A DNA stretch of 64,000 nt, from contig CM035320.1 of assembly GCA_000497125.2 (NCBI GenBank), forward strand, positions 8,001 to 72,000. The letters run 5' to 3'. A program made the translations under genes and the position numbers. This DNA comes from Spironucleus salmonicida (taxonomy: Eukaryota > Fornicata > Diplomonadida > Hexamitidae). This document shows positions 36,739 through 46,592 of this stretch, in pieces. Position 1 is the stretch's first letter. Each line of letters begins with the position of its first letter. The notes beneath the pieces were generated by a model. It had not been told where the DNA came from, did not search any database, and saw only the letters and a program-made list of their open reading frames with translations.

Positions 36739-37746
36739 TCACTAAGTAATCCATATTTTAGCTATCTCCAAAAATAAATCATCACCATATCCATTTACAG
36801 AAACATTATCTCCATTAGACAAGACTATGTAATTAAATTTAGAAGAAGTAGTTAAGTTGTGAAAATAACTATTCGTAGTTAGAGAAGTTTTTGCATTTAT
36901 TACAATGAACTCTTTTTGGAGATTTTCAGGTATATGGAACATGGTTTAATACATGTCTTCTTAAGAATAAAAGCCATAATTCTCAACGAAAAATGCATTA
37001 TCAAAGCTACTAAAAGTCTATTTTCTAATGAATTTATCGATTAGTTCTTTGCTACCGGCTTATGCATTTAATAGATCCTTGTTTCTGTAATAATAGTCTT
37101 TTAATGTTTTCCCAGCTTTTTCGTTCCAATGTTTATTAATTACCGTATGAATAACTTGAAACCAATCAAAATTACAATTGATTAAAACTATTTTCCCATG
37201 GATTTATAAGCCTTTCTATAATAATTCAAGAGGTTTTCTACATCCAAACTCATAGGCTATAATATTTGAATTGGGATAATCTGTTAAATAAAATTCCAGG
37301 TTTTATGTATATATAAATTCATGATTAATTTCAGTAGCGGGAGATAAAATTCCAGGAGCAATTAAAACATGAACATTATATTTTTGTTATAAAAAGAAAA
37401 CTGCAGCCGATTCTATTGTTGTATTTTAGTGTGTTTCTAAAAATGGTGGAATGAGAAGTATGGTTTTTTAATAAGCTTTATCAATGACGGCTACGTTATA
37501 TTTATTGGATTAAATTAAGTTAAACTTTAAAGTTGCGTCTTCTTATTCTTCCTTATGAAAATATTATGTTTATCTAAAAAGTTTCGATATTTATAACTTT
37601 ATAATAGGATCTCTAACTTTAATTTTCACAATCTTGATAAAACATTTTCGAATTTGAATATACAGTAATAACAGACTGGTTACTATATATGTGAAGATAA
37701 ATATAGGCAATAATAGAAATTCCGTCAAATCTTCTATAAACTTCAT
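36739..37746 (-). CDS. ABHD1/3 (YheT)-like protein, catalytic Ser absent
   Basis: The protein has 335 residues. An N-terminal membrane helix (PIFIFTYIVTSLLLLYI) is followed by an alpha/beta-hydrolase domain similar in order to ABHD1/3 and EMB8. It shows ILLIPPFLETH, NLEFYLTDYPNSNIIAYEFG, ALINCNFDW-like strands, and the family's late WNEKAGKTL and FSSFDNAFFVENYGFYSQED region. The nucleophile turn GFSLGG is replaced by EFGCRK, and the HG oxyanion motif is also missing, so it should not hydrolyse esters by the usual route. It may be a pseudoenzyme or a remote family member. It is convergent with the endonuclease gene, with one base between the stops. Confidence 0.65.
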
Positions 37747-37808
37747 TTTGGATTGAGCATAAAATACAGTATAATATATACATTGCCGTTCTACTTTTCA
37801 CTTCAATA

Positions 37809-38138
37809 ATGTCTAATTTCCTTGATGCTCTTTAATAAGCTCAAATTCATTAACCCAAATAATAATCACATATTACAGTCACTAAAACTAGATAGTAGCG
37901 AAAAATGAAAATGCAGAAAGCTAGAGAAGAAGAAATTTAGAGAAACCTTGGTTCATGTAAGTTTGCAGATTTTAATTAGGAGAAGGAAAGAACTTATTAG
38001 AGTTTAGCATTGTAAGGTATGAAATTATTTTTGGAATAATAAGATATAGCTGAAGCTGCTACTACTGTTAATGGACAAAATCAACATGAATTAGTATATG
38101 AAAGAACCAAATGGAAAGTTCTTGAAGATAGTGATTGA
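37809..38138 (+). CDS. Small protein, weakly RRP15-like
   Basis: The protein has 109 residues. The N-terminus is Gln-rich and basic (KTRQQRKMKMQKAREEE). The middle, KERTYQSLALQGMKLFLEQQ, resembles the C-terminal motif of the rRNA-processing factor RRP15 (KE...RIATRGVVxLFNAV). If correct it would act in large-subunit maturation, but the match is short. It starts head to head with the ABHD-like gene, 62 bp apart. Confidence 0.6.
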
Positions 38139-38227
38139 TATTATTTATATATAATAATTTACATAAATAATAAAGCAAAATAATAAATATATATTATTTA
38201 TTATATTATTCAAAATATTTAGTTAAA

Positions 38228-38455
38228 ATGCAATTGCAGCTTACAGAGGAGTAAAAGAAAGATATTTACCATAATAATGACCTGAAAATTTTACTTTAGG
38301 ACGAGTGTTTATAAAATAACATTAAATCGTTATTAAATATTACTAATTCGTCGGAAAGAGAAGTTTTTCTAGCATAATTGCAAACTAGTTATTCCTTTAG
38401 AGAATTTAGAAAAGAATTAGAATAATTAAAGGCAAAATAATCAAAATTATAGTGA
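38228..38455 (+). CDS. Very small helical protein
   Basis: The frame has 75 codons, with mixed-charge helical sequence ending FRKELEQLKAKQSKLQ. Its stop is 9 bp from the stop of the convergent STPGR gene, and it fills an otherwise unexplained gap with protein-like codons, so I keep it. The family is unknown. Confidence 0.55.
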
Positions 38456-38464
38456 TAAGCTTTT

Positions 38465-39823
38465 TCATAACGTGAAACCATATTACCTAAACCTCATAGA
38501 CAATCCTCCATTTTAATCATCCTATCTCGTATTATAAGTTGCAGGTCCTTTACCTAATGTCGATACGTTAACATCCCTAGACTATCTACTGAATGTTGAT
38601 TTTTTAATCTAATATTTTGGAGGATTTTCGTTCAATTAATAGTCAGAAGGACCAGGCTATTAGTCCAAATTTGGAAATGGATTGCCAAACGTTTTAGGTT
38701 TAATACCTATAGATTTACTACTATTTTTCAAAGTACTCTTCATATGATAAGCATTTGGTCCAGGATTGTCATTTCTAGATGATAACTCACTGCGAATACC
38801 AATGCTAGTTGCCCTAGGCTATTTAGTAGGGATGTTATATTTACCAGGGCCAATATTAGGATTGGATGTAATAGGTGATTCTCTTGATGATTTTCCCATG
38901 GAACCGCCACAAATTCTTTATTCTCTAGAAATATCATATTATCCAGGACCGGTAGGATTTATTTCTTAACGCTAAAAAGATTTGCCGCCAAATTTTCCAG
39001 CTCCACTTTTACTCAAAGAAGATTTATTGATATTATATGATCCAACTCCTGGGCTAGGTTCTTTAGTGTACGCAATATATCGATTAGAAATTTGAGACTT
39101 GCTCATTTACTTTTTTGGGAAATCGGCATAATCTTAAGGTCCTGGTGTCTAATAGATAGTCTTGACGTTACTATCTTTAGGAAAAGAAAATGCAGCTGGA
39201 GTGGATTCCGTCAATCTCAAACTTTTTTCAATTTAATATTATCCTGGACCTGGGAAATTATCTTTATTTATATTAGTTATCGCACCTTTTAAAGTAAAAG
39301 CTGGTGCTCTAGAATGAATATGTATATCAGCTGATGTAATATCGTATTAATTTGGAGCAGGATTCTCATTTAATTTAAACTCCATATTGTTTCCAGGGAA
39401 TGTACTTCCCATATCAAAATTTAATTATCTAGAGATTTTGTGTGTTCCAGGTCCAGGATTTTCATTTATTTTATCGTTCATTCTAGGATATTTTGTGAAT
39501 TCACCACCTATTTCTTTTAATGAGGATGTTTATTCATTATGCTCATATCCTACTCTAGACTCAGTTTTATCATGATATTTTCCTTTTATAGTATAAGAAG
39601 GCTCTTAATTTTTAATATGTTTCCATGTTTAGTCAAGTTCATACTAATTGCTAGCGGGAGTAAAATTAGTGCGCAATTCATCATTTATATAAGAATGGAT
39701 TGAATTTGTAAATTTTAATAGCTTATTTTCATCTATATGAATTGATTTTGTGAGAGTTATCAATGGATCTACTTTTGTGGCATGATATCTAGACTAGTTT
39801 AGCATTGAGGATTAAAGTGACAT
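38465..39823 (-). CDS. STPGR (SHIPPO) repeat protein 1
   Basis: The protein has 452 residues with at least nine Pro-Gly-rich repeats: NPGPGTHKIS, FPGPGQYQIEK, TPGPQDYADF, SPGVGSYNINKS, PTGPGQYDISRE, NIGPGKYNIPTK, NPGPNAYHMKS, QPGPSDYQL and GKGPATYNTRQ. Such repeats occur in ODF3/SHIPPO and related microtubule inner proteins, which line the lumen of axonemal doublets. I chose ATG 39823; an ATG at 39840 is out of frame. It shares a 68-bp head-to-head spacer with a second STPGR gene, so the pair may be co-regulated. Confidence 0.9.
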
Positions 39824-39891
39824 TATTGCAAGTTTCTGTCATTAAATAAAATATACGAATACAATTATTCTGATTTCTCTATTCCGCAATA

Positions 39892-40605
39892 ATGTCTACT
39901 GAAACAAAGACATTATGTGGGCGCACTATTGTAGATGATTATACTGAAAATTAATAAGCACCTCCAGTTGGGTTATATAATCCAGAAACCGCCAGTAAGC
40001 ATACTGATGAACAGGCTCCTTGCTATACCCTAAAATCTCGTATCCCAGAAAAAATACCAGTTACATAGGTTGGGCCAGCCAGTTATGACAATCAGGCATC
40101 TTTCCTAGCTTTGCAAAGAGAACATCCTCCTGTTAAGTTTGGAGCATCAGAAACTGCAAGATTTCCATAACCTAAAGAGCGGTCGCCAGGGCCCTGCAAA
40201 TATGAGGCAGTTGTGCCACTTGCACCAATTTCTTTTAGTTTGTCAAGCAGGTAAAAATAATTTAAGCTTTCAGACAATCCAGCACCCAACAAATATTCAA
40301 ATTTTACTGATTTAGGAGGACTTTCGAAATCTATGTCAGGTAGGCACGATAGCTTTAATAATATGTTTGCTGCCAATCTTAAGAAAACTCCTTGCCCAGC
40401 AGCGTACACTGTTAAAGATTAGTGCAAAAATACCAATAGAGGTAGTTTTAGTTTTCCTAAATAAGCTGCAAAAAAACCAGATTAAAAAGTTGATAATGGT
40501 CCTGCTAAATACAACGTAAGTGATGCATATAATGCTCTTCATAAGTCATCCAGTAATGGAAGATCTTTTGGTTAAAGATGTAAGCAAAATGTATTCTTCA
40601 AGTGA
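39892..40605 (+). CDS. STPGR (SHIPPO) repeat protein 2
   Basis: The protein has 237 residues with more degenerate repeats: VGLYNPETASK, VGPASYDNQASF, SPGPCKYEAVV, NPAPNKYSNF, TPCPAAYTVKD and NGPAKYNVSDA. Segments such as SFSFPKQ between repeats are usual for the family. It is expected at flagellar or cytoplasmic doublet microtubules. It has more Cys and more CAA/CAG Gln than the larger neighbour. The start shares 68 bp with the divergent STPGR gene. Confidence 0.85.
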
Positions 40606-40616
40606 AATGTCATAAC

Positions 40617-41207
40617 TCACTGTTTTTTAGATGAGAGAATCTTGCTATTAACAATTTCTCTAAATTTTTCCCCTTAAACTACGACTTGATCCTCATTTAA
40701 TTTCCTTATTTTCAAATTTTAGCTAATGAATGGCGCTAAGAAATCAGTTTGCTTCTTTCCTGGCGGTGGCATAAAAACAGGTTCATGGAACTGATAATTT
40801 TAATATTCAACAGAATCCTCAGGTTTTAAAATTTATTTGGAATTGTCTAGAGAATCTGGTTCTTAAACAGCAACCTTAGATTCATGTATAGCTGATATTT
40901 CTGTAATTTCGTCAGATTTAAACCATTTTTCATCCCAAGGGTCGAAAACAGTTTAATTTACATATGGGTCAATGTATTTAGAAAATTTCTCTCTATATGG
41001 TTTTATAGCTTGTAATGCTTATCTGAAGCCTTCTTCCCCATAAATCAACGAACAATGTTCAATGAACGCCACATCTTGTGCAAACTAGTGAACGTTTTAA
41101 TTAATCCTATCCGCCATTGCCTTGTTATCTTAAGCTATATCTTGCTTTTTCGATGTCGAAACTTAATTACGGGCACTAGGCTTCTTTTCATTTTTCTTGT
41201 AGGACAT
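40617..41207 (-). CDS. Hypothetical acidic protein
   Basis: The protein has 196 residues. A basic, Lys/Ser/Gln-rich N-terminus is followed by a helical segment (AQDVAFIEHCSLIYGEEGFR) and by Pro- and Glu-rich sequence with YIDPYVNQTVFDPWDEKWF and FHEPVFMPPPGKK. No family was recognised. The aromatic-proline tail style is common in axonemal proteins, and its neighbours are flagellar, but this is only context. It is convergent with the STPGR gene at 11 bp. Confidence 0.75.
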
Positions 41208-41270
41208 TTTAGGAAGTGAAATATAATTAATATTATTAAATAAAAATAAATGAATATCACAAATTAGGAA

Positions 41271-41810
41271 TCACTTGTTAGTAATGAGGTTAGCAGAAAC
41301 GAGCTTCTTCTGTCTTTCACCTTCAAGCTTTTTGTTCTGGATGTTACGTTCTACAGCACGTACTTTCTCTTCACGCATGTTGATAACAAACTCAAGCAAG
41401 ACACGTTTATTCTTAAACTGGTTACCTTTGATTCTGAAATAAAGTTCATGATACTGGGTGGCGTCAATCTTCTTCTCATCTCTGAACTTGATGATCATCT
41501 TCCTGAGAGCACGGATGCGCTTGATCCACATTGATTTAGAAGGAGCTCTGGCTTCTCTGGTACCACGTCTTTTACCGTGGCCAGAGTGACGACCAAGAGA
41601 CTTGGCGGCACGTCTGATTCTGAAACGACCCTTGGAGGCTGCATTAACTGGAGCCTTGAAAACCATAGATGAGCTGATAAGATTACGGATAGCAGAACGG
41701 GAGGTATATCCAGCGATAACTTTTTCACGCTGAGGGCTGAAAAGTACTCTTTTCTTGCCGCACTTGAGGATGTCGGCGGCTAAACGCTTCTGAAGGGTAA
41801 GGTTAGGCAT
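41271..41810 (-). CDS. RPL19: 60S ribosomal protein eL19
   Basis: The protein has 179 residues. It shows the family hallmarks LQKRLAADILKCGKKRV near the start, SRSAIRNLI, then GRHSGHGKRRGTREARAPS and KSMWIKRIRALRKMI, and a basic C-terminal helix. It sits at the ribosome tunnel exit and bridges to the small subunit. All five Gln that I can place (in LQKRL, TQYHE, GNQFK, NIQNK and ERQKK) are CAG, with none TAA or TAG. GC is higher than in any neighbour, as expected for a highly expressed gene under codon selection. ATTTCCACTCC lies 7 nt upstream of the ATG. Confidence 0.97.
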   Translation of the reverse strand: MPNLTLQKRLAADILKCGKKRVLFSPQREKVIAGYTSRSAIRNLISSSMVFKAPVNAASKGRFRIRRAAKSLGRHSGHGKRRGTREARAPSKSMWIKRIRALRKMIIKFRDEKKIDATQYHELYFRIKGNQFKNKRVLLEFVINMREEKVRAVERNIQNKKLEGERQKKLVSANLITNK

Positions 41811-41817
41811 CTCACGT

Positions 41818-41828
41818 GGAGTGGAAAT
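41818..41828 (-). promoter_or_regulatory. ATTTCCACTCC start motif of eL19
   Basis: The 11-mer ATTTCCACTCC on the minus strand lies 7 nt before the eL19 ATG. The identical 11-mer lies 10 nt before ATG 53244. It is a probable initiator-class promoter element. Confidence 0.55.
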
Positions 41829-41931
41829 ACTATTTTAAAATAGATAATTGTAATATTATATATATAATAAATATATATGTATAATTAATACTGAAATTAT
41901 ATTTATATTATATAATATTATTATTTTAACA

Positions 41932-42090
41932 ATGGAACATTTTCTGTATCCAGATATGTATGGTAAAGACATAGAGCCATTAACTAGTATGTTATTCTTA
42001 AAATTAACTTATACTAACAAACTAGTAGATGAGTATCTGAAAGTTACAGATAGATTTTAATTGCCTATACCTTAATTATTAACTAAATGA
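41932..42090 (+). CDS. Very small protein, 52 aa
   Basis: The frame has 52 codons: MEHFLYPDMYGKDIEPLTSM, then a Leu-rich helix and YLKVTDRFQLPIPQLLTK. It has a start head to head with eL19 (121 bp) and a stop 2 bp from the next small gene. Codon use is typical of the region, with two TAA Gln. The function is unknown. Confidence 0.5.
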
Positions 42091-42092
42091 CT

Positions 42093-42227
42093 TCAATCAC
42101 TAACACTGATAAACTTTCGTATATTTTTCATATCTTGATAGACTTCCTCCATACAACTCACATCTACTATATCATTTCTACCTTAACCAACAACAATTTT
42201 AGACTCGTTACTTCCCATTTATAACAT
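42093..42227 (-). CDS. Very small protein, 44 aa
   Basis: The frame has 44 codons (or 41 from ATG 42218) between the KRR1 stop, 10 bp away, and the convergent small gene, 2 bp away. The sequence, SKIVVGQGRNDIVDVSCMEE then a helical end, looks like protein. The frame fills the gap exactly, which is the main support. It could be chance. Confidence 0.35.
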
Positions 42228-42237
42228 TAGTATTTTC

Positions 42238-43032
42238 TCACTCAGCCGATTTCTTGCTTTTGAAAGCTGAAAAGTCCCCCATTTCCATCTGTTTGTCAAC
42301 TTTGCGCTCTGAGAATTTTCCAACATCTACAATCCCATTTTTCTTTTTATGGATATTAACCTTTTTCTTTTTATGGTTCCTCCTTGCCTCCTTAGGATAG
42401 AATTTACTCCAGTCTTCATTTTCTAAATCTGGGACTTTTTAAAGCTCCCTCCTAATCATCAAACCTTTGACCCATTTTACTGGGTGAATATTTTTCTCGA
42501 AACAATCTCTAGTAATACCCATCATCAGTTCTATGCCCTAAGGACTACCAATTACCGCTAATGTTTTACCTGATAGTGCCAGACGTGTGTTTGTGAGCAA
42601 TCCAAGTGCTTTCATTGTCTAGCCTTATGGACCTGCGAATCGTGTTCTTCTTTTTAGAGCTTTAGATGTAGGTGGACGTAGCTTTATGATTTCACATTCG
42701 ACGGACGGTTGAAAAACTAGGGTAGCTTCGTCTGCTGCGAAGCCTCTAGAAACTAACTATATATACTATTTTGCAAGCAAATATGTTGTTGGATCTAGTA
42801 AGTTTTTGTTTGTTTATACAGAAAGTGAGTTATCTTACAGATTCATCTTGAGCTCTACACCGTATGTCAATAATGATTTTCTCATGAATGGGAAATTTTA
42901 GACAATATATGGGATTCTAGCTTTTGGTACTGCTACTTCACTTTCTAGCTAATCATAAAGTGGACATTTTCCCTTACTTATAATTTAGGTAGGATCAAAA
43001 TCAGATAATTCATCTTGCTAATCGCCTGACAT
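42238..43032 (-). CDS. KRR1: KRR1, small-subunit processome KH protein
   Basis: The protein has 264 residues. It shows VPKARIPYIVQNFPFMRKSL-type N-terminal sequence, the segment KALKRRTRFAGPQGQTMKAL, GKTLAVIGSPQGIELMM and NIHPVKWVKGLMIRREL, then the basic KEARRNHKKKK tail. These are the KRR1 KH-like core and linker. It acts in the nucleolus in 18S rRNA processing. It is slightly shorter than the yeast protein because the acidic ends are reduced. CCATTTC precedes the ATG closely. It starts head to head with the LSm-like gene, 123 bp apart. Confidence 0.9.
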
Positions 43033-43034
43033 TA

Positions 43035-43041
43035 GAAATGG
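43035..43041 (-). promoter_or_regulatory. CCATTTC start motif of KRR1
   Basis: CCATTTC on the minus strand ends 2 nt before the KRR1 ATG, inside a C/T-rich run. It matches the core of ACCATTTC. Confidence 0.45.
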
Positions 43042-43155
43042 GGAATGGAGGGGAAATTAATAGATAAATAATAATATTAAGAACTATGACTGATTTTAAT
43101 TAATATATTATATAGTGATAATTATAATATTTACTTTCCTTTCTAAGCATAAAAA

Positions 43156-43461
43156 ATGGATGCGTTTTTTTGCGAGTTTCTAAAGCAAGAACATGAAAAT
43201 AAAGAAATTTTTGTAAACTGCAATGGGGATTCTTATACCGGCTTAGCCAAACTAATTTCGAATGGAAAAATTATATTAATTTCAAACGGTGAGGAAATTA
43301 TATTAGAAACTAAAAACATCGATTCAATCCGAAATATTAGAAAATTACTCTCTAGACCAGTAACTAGTGGGAGGACAGGATAAAATTAAGATTCAGATAA
43401 CCATGTAAAATCAGAGCAGACAAGGAGAAGACCATCTGTAAAAAGTATTTTAAGAAAGTGA
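43156..43461 (+). CDS. Small protein with LSm-like first half
   Basis: The protein has 101 residues. Residues 1-68 follow the Sm/LSm strand pattern: FLKQEHENKEIFVNCNGDSY, then TGLAKLISNGKIILISNG, then ETKNIDSIRNI. That is a bent five-strand barrel with the G in strand 2 and the late NI strand. Canonical Sm motif residues are not strict, so this is a structural guess. The basic tail (QTRRRPSVKSILRK) would suit RNA binding. Confidence 0.6.
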
Positions 43462-43548
43462 GTTGTATAAAGTCTTAGAAAATTTATTAATTTTATTACT
43501 CTATTATTTTATAATATTATAAAATTACTCCTCTTTAAATCAATTAAA

Positions 43549-44547
43549 ATGAACTTAACTGAAACTGAGAAAGAATAATTAGAGGTATTTGAAGAAGTAT
43601 AAAATGCACTCAATATTTTTAAAGATGCTGAAATGGACTTTACAGGTGCTTTATAATTCCTTATAACATCTTTATAACTTTTACATAGAAAGGAAGAAGG
43701 AACACGTGTTTCGTAGCTATATTGGGCAGTTTCACCAATCCTTATTCTTTAAAAATTACTTAAAACAGATATTAAATTCAATTTTGTACACATTTTAGCA
43801 GATTCTCTTTCAGTTTTTTTTCCAGGCCAAGAACCTCATGCAATTTGCGTCTACGGAGCCTCCCTTCTAAGATATGCTATGAATTTATAACTCACTAATG
43901 AATAAACAAATTAAATAGTGAAATTTGTTCATACGTTAAAGCGTAAATCTGGAGGCTTTGGAGCGTCTGAAACAGGCGAAACTGATACCAGGACTACATA
44001 TGCTGTTTTAACGATCATCTATCTGAATAATATTTAAGAAGAATTCTCTGATTTCTTAGGTTTAACAGTAATTTTCTTAAAGAAAAAGCTTTAAAACTTT
44101 GGTTTTGCAGGCTAAGAAGACTTTGGAGAAGCGCACGCCTCATTTACTTATTGTGCACTTACTGGTCTTGAAATATTGAAAAGACTAGGATATTTTAATG
44201 AATTTACTAGATAAGAAGAGAGAAGGTTACTTAAATTCTTGGTTTTTAGATAATAAATTACTGGGGGTTTTAATGGACGCACAAATAAACATGAGGATGG
44301 ATGCTATAACTTTTGGGTTGGGGCGAGTTTATGTATATTAAAGAAGTAAAGTTTAGTTAATATGGAGTTATTTAATATTTGGGTGAAGTGCTGTAATTAG
44401 GATTTTGAAACTGGTGGATTTCGTGATAAACCAGGTATTTCATCTGACCGATTTCACAATTGTTATGTATTAACAGGATGGTGCTTATTAAACGGTGTTT
44501 GTTCGATAGATCCCGCATTACCTGTTTATAAAGAAGTATGCGAATGA
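43549..44547 (+). CDS. Protein prenyltransferase beta subunit (farnesyltransferase-like)
   Basis: The protein has 332 residues of alpha-alpha barrel repeats (GGFGASETGE, NFGFAGQEDFG and GGFNGRTNKHEDGCYNFW). The zinc ligands are Asp250 and Cys252 (HEDGCYNFW) and His303 (DRFHNCY). GRTNKHEDGCYNFW and DKPGISSDRFHNCYVL resemble farnesyltransferase beta more than Rab GGTase beta, although geranylgeranyltransferase I is not excluded. With an alpha subunit it attaches an isoprenoid to C-terminal Cys of CAAX proteins. It is shorter than the human subunit. It is convergent with the next gene at 3 bp. Confidence 0.88.
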
Positions 44548-44550
44548 TTT

Positions 44551-45438
44551 TCATTATAAGTTTACTTTTTTTAATTTTAAAAAATCGTCACCAATCAAAA
44601 TAATATGGTTACTGACATATTAAAGTGAATTTAATACATGATTTACTTCTACCTATTTTTGTATAATTAAAACCTCATCATCAATGACTTCATAAAAATT
44701 GCTATCTGTAATACATAGGAAGGCATCCGCCGTAGGTACGAAGCCATTTAGTTGATTAATAATAGGAAAATTCATATTTATTATTTCCACTTAAGGCAAA
44801 TTACGTATTACTTTGATTTCTAAATAAAACAACCCTTCCGAAGTTAAGCAATATAAACAATATGCTTCGTCTATTCGAATTTTTTCAACTCTTTCCAATT
44901 AAATAAACCTACCCTATAACTAGATCTTATCAGTTTTAAAATTTTATCCAAACTCATTAAGAAATATTAATTATACATCCTATTCAGTGGTATAAAATAA
45001 AAGATAATATTTACTAGAATTACTAATAGAAAAAGGATGGAATGCACACCAATTCTACCTTATAACTTTTAAGTATGATTGATGTGATTCATTAGCAATT
45101 AAAATTTATCCGTGAGATAAAGCACATAGTTCATAATAGTTTGTATTAGTAAATACAACAGAGAAATCTAAAATAGGAAATAAGTTATCAGAAAAATACT
45201 CTTTAATTAGAACTAGTTTATTATCATATAATTTGATACAATCTGTAGATATAAACACAAAATTATTAAAAGCTCTAATTTAAATAACCGGTAAATTAAT
45301 TTTTACTTATTAAATCAATTTAAGAGAAGATGTAATTAAATTTATCCTATATACCTAAATAAAGTTTTAATTTGTAATATTAAAAGTACCTATATAAACC
45401 ATATCATTATATACACTTGATGCATAGTACCTATTCAT
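44551..45438 (-). CDS. Beta-rich, propeller-like hypothetical protein
   Basis: The protein has 295 residues made of repeating short beta strands: MVYIGTFNI, NFVFISTDCIKLYDNK, EAYCLYCLTSEGLFYLEIK and DAFLCITDSNFYEVIDD. This is blade-like but without WD dipeptides. It may be a diverged beta-propeller. There is no signal or membrane segment. The start is head to head with the gene at 45561. Confidence 0.7.
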
Positions 45439-45560
45439 TTATTAAAAAATATATAGTATTTCTTTGTATAATATTATATATTTATAGTTATAAAATATTT
45501 TTACTATTAACTATATAATATTATAATATACGTTTACTCCCTAATAAGATCATTCAGAAA

Positions 45561-45791
45561 ATGCCTAATGATTATAATCTAGATTTAGAAGCCGAATTAT
45601 TTGGGTAATTATCTCAAAATACTGTCTGCCTCAATAACTAAGCCATCAAATATTAGTATGCTGATAGTTCTGACTTCTTATAATCTCTAGAGTAAAAATA
45701 ATTTCTTAATTTTGACTACAGTTTTGTTAATATACAACAAGTCATAAATTAAGAAAATTTTAATTTTACTCCAGCATATACAGTCGAGTGA
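45561..45791 (+). CDS. Small acidic protein, 76 aa
   Basis: The frame has 76 codons, rich in Asn, Gln, Phe and Asp (LDLEAELFGQLSQN; FLNFDYSFVNIQQ). It is unknown. Support is the start context, the head-to-head spacing of 122 bp to the gene at 45438, and even use of TAA/TAG Gln codons. Confidence 0.5.
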
Positions 45792-46592
45792 TAATTGTTT
45801 TAATATAATCATCATAGAGTATAAAATGTTTATACTCTTATAATATCAACATGATTGCAAAAATATATCAACATAATATATACGTATATAATATTAATTG
45901 TTCTGCATGTATTTAATTTTTTCCAAATTGATATAAATTTATAGCACTGCTAACTATTATTTTAAATACATCTAAATTCAGCAAATTAAAATATTTTAAC
46001 GGTAAGGTCAAAATATTATATATTTTATAAATTACTATAAAATGTACGAATAATTTAACCTTATATTTCCTTTAAACAATATAAATATGAGCTAATTTAT
46101 ACTAAAATAATATAAATTATCATGTAATTACCAATTTTTTATTACTCTATATTCTTGTAGCAAATAGTATATATATTTTGATATACCTTAAATGCTTATT
46201 TCAGTTTTTATAATAAAGTGAATAAATTTTTAATTTAATCATATAGTAAATTATATAATATATACATTATATAGTTGATTCTATCTATAAACTTTTACTT
46301 TTTTTCATTTTTATTATTGAGAAATCTTAACTTTACAAGAGTTCTATTTGCATACTATAGTTTGTCGCAAATACTAAGGAATATAACATTTTCTCTATTT
46401 CTTAAAATCTAATAAAATAGCAAGAATACCTAAGTTTAATTTATTAACTGTAAATTAAATTGAAATAAGGTTAAATTATTATATTTTAATAATTTATCAG
46501 TATAAGTTATTTCCATTTTTTAAGATTTTAGTATAATAGGAAATAAAAATAGTAATAAAAATAAGATAAAATATAAATTTGAAACTATAAAC
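45792..46592. other. AT-rich intergenic DNA
   Basis: About 800 bp, over 80% A/T. A long TGA-free frame exists on the minus strand, but its composition is that of random AT-rich DNA and its upstream part conflicts with the ATAT gene, so I reject it as a gene. Confidence 0.5.
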
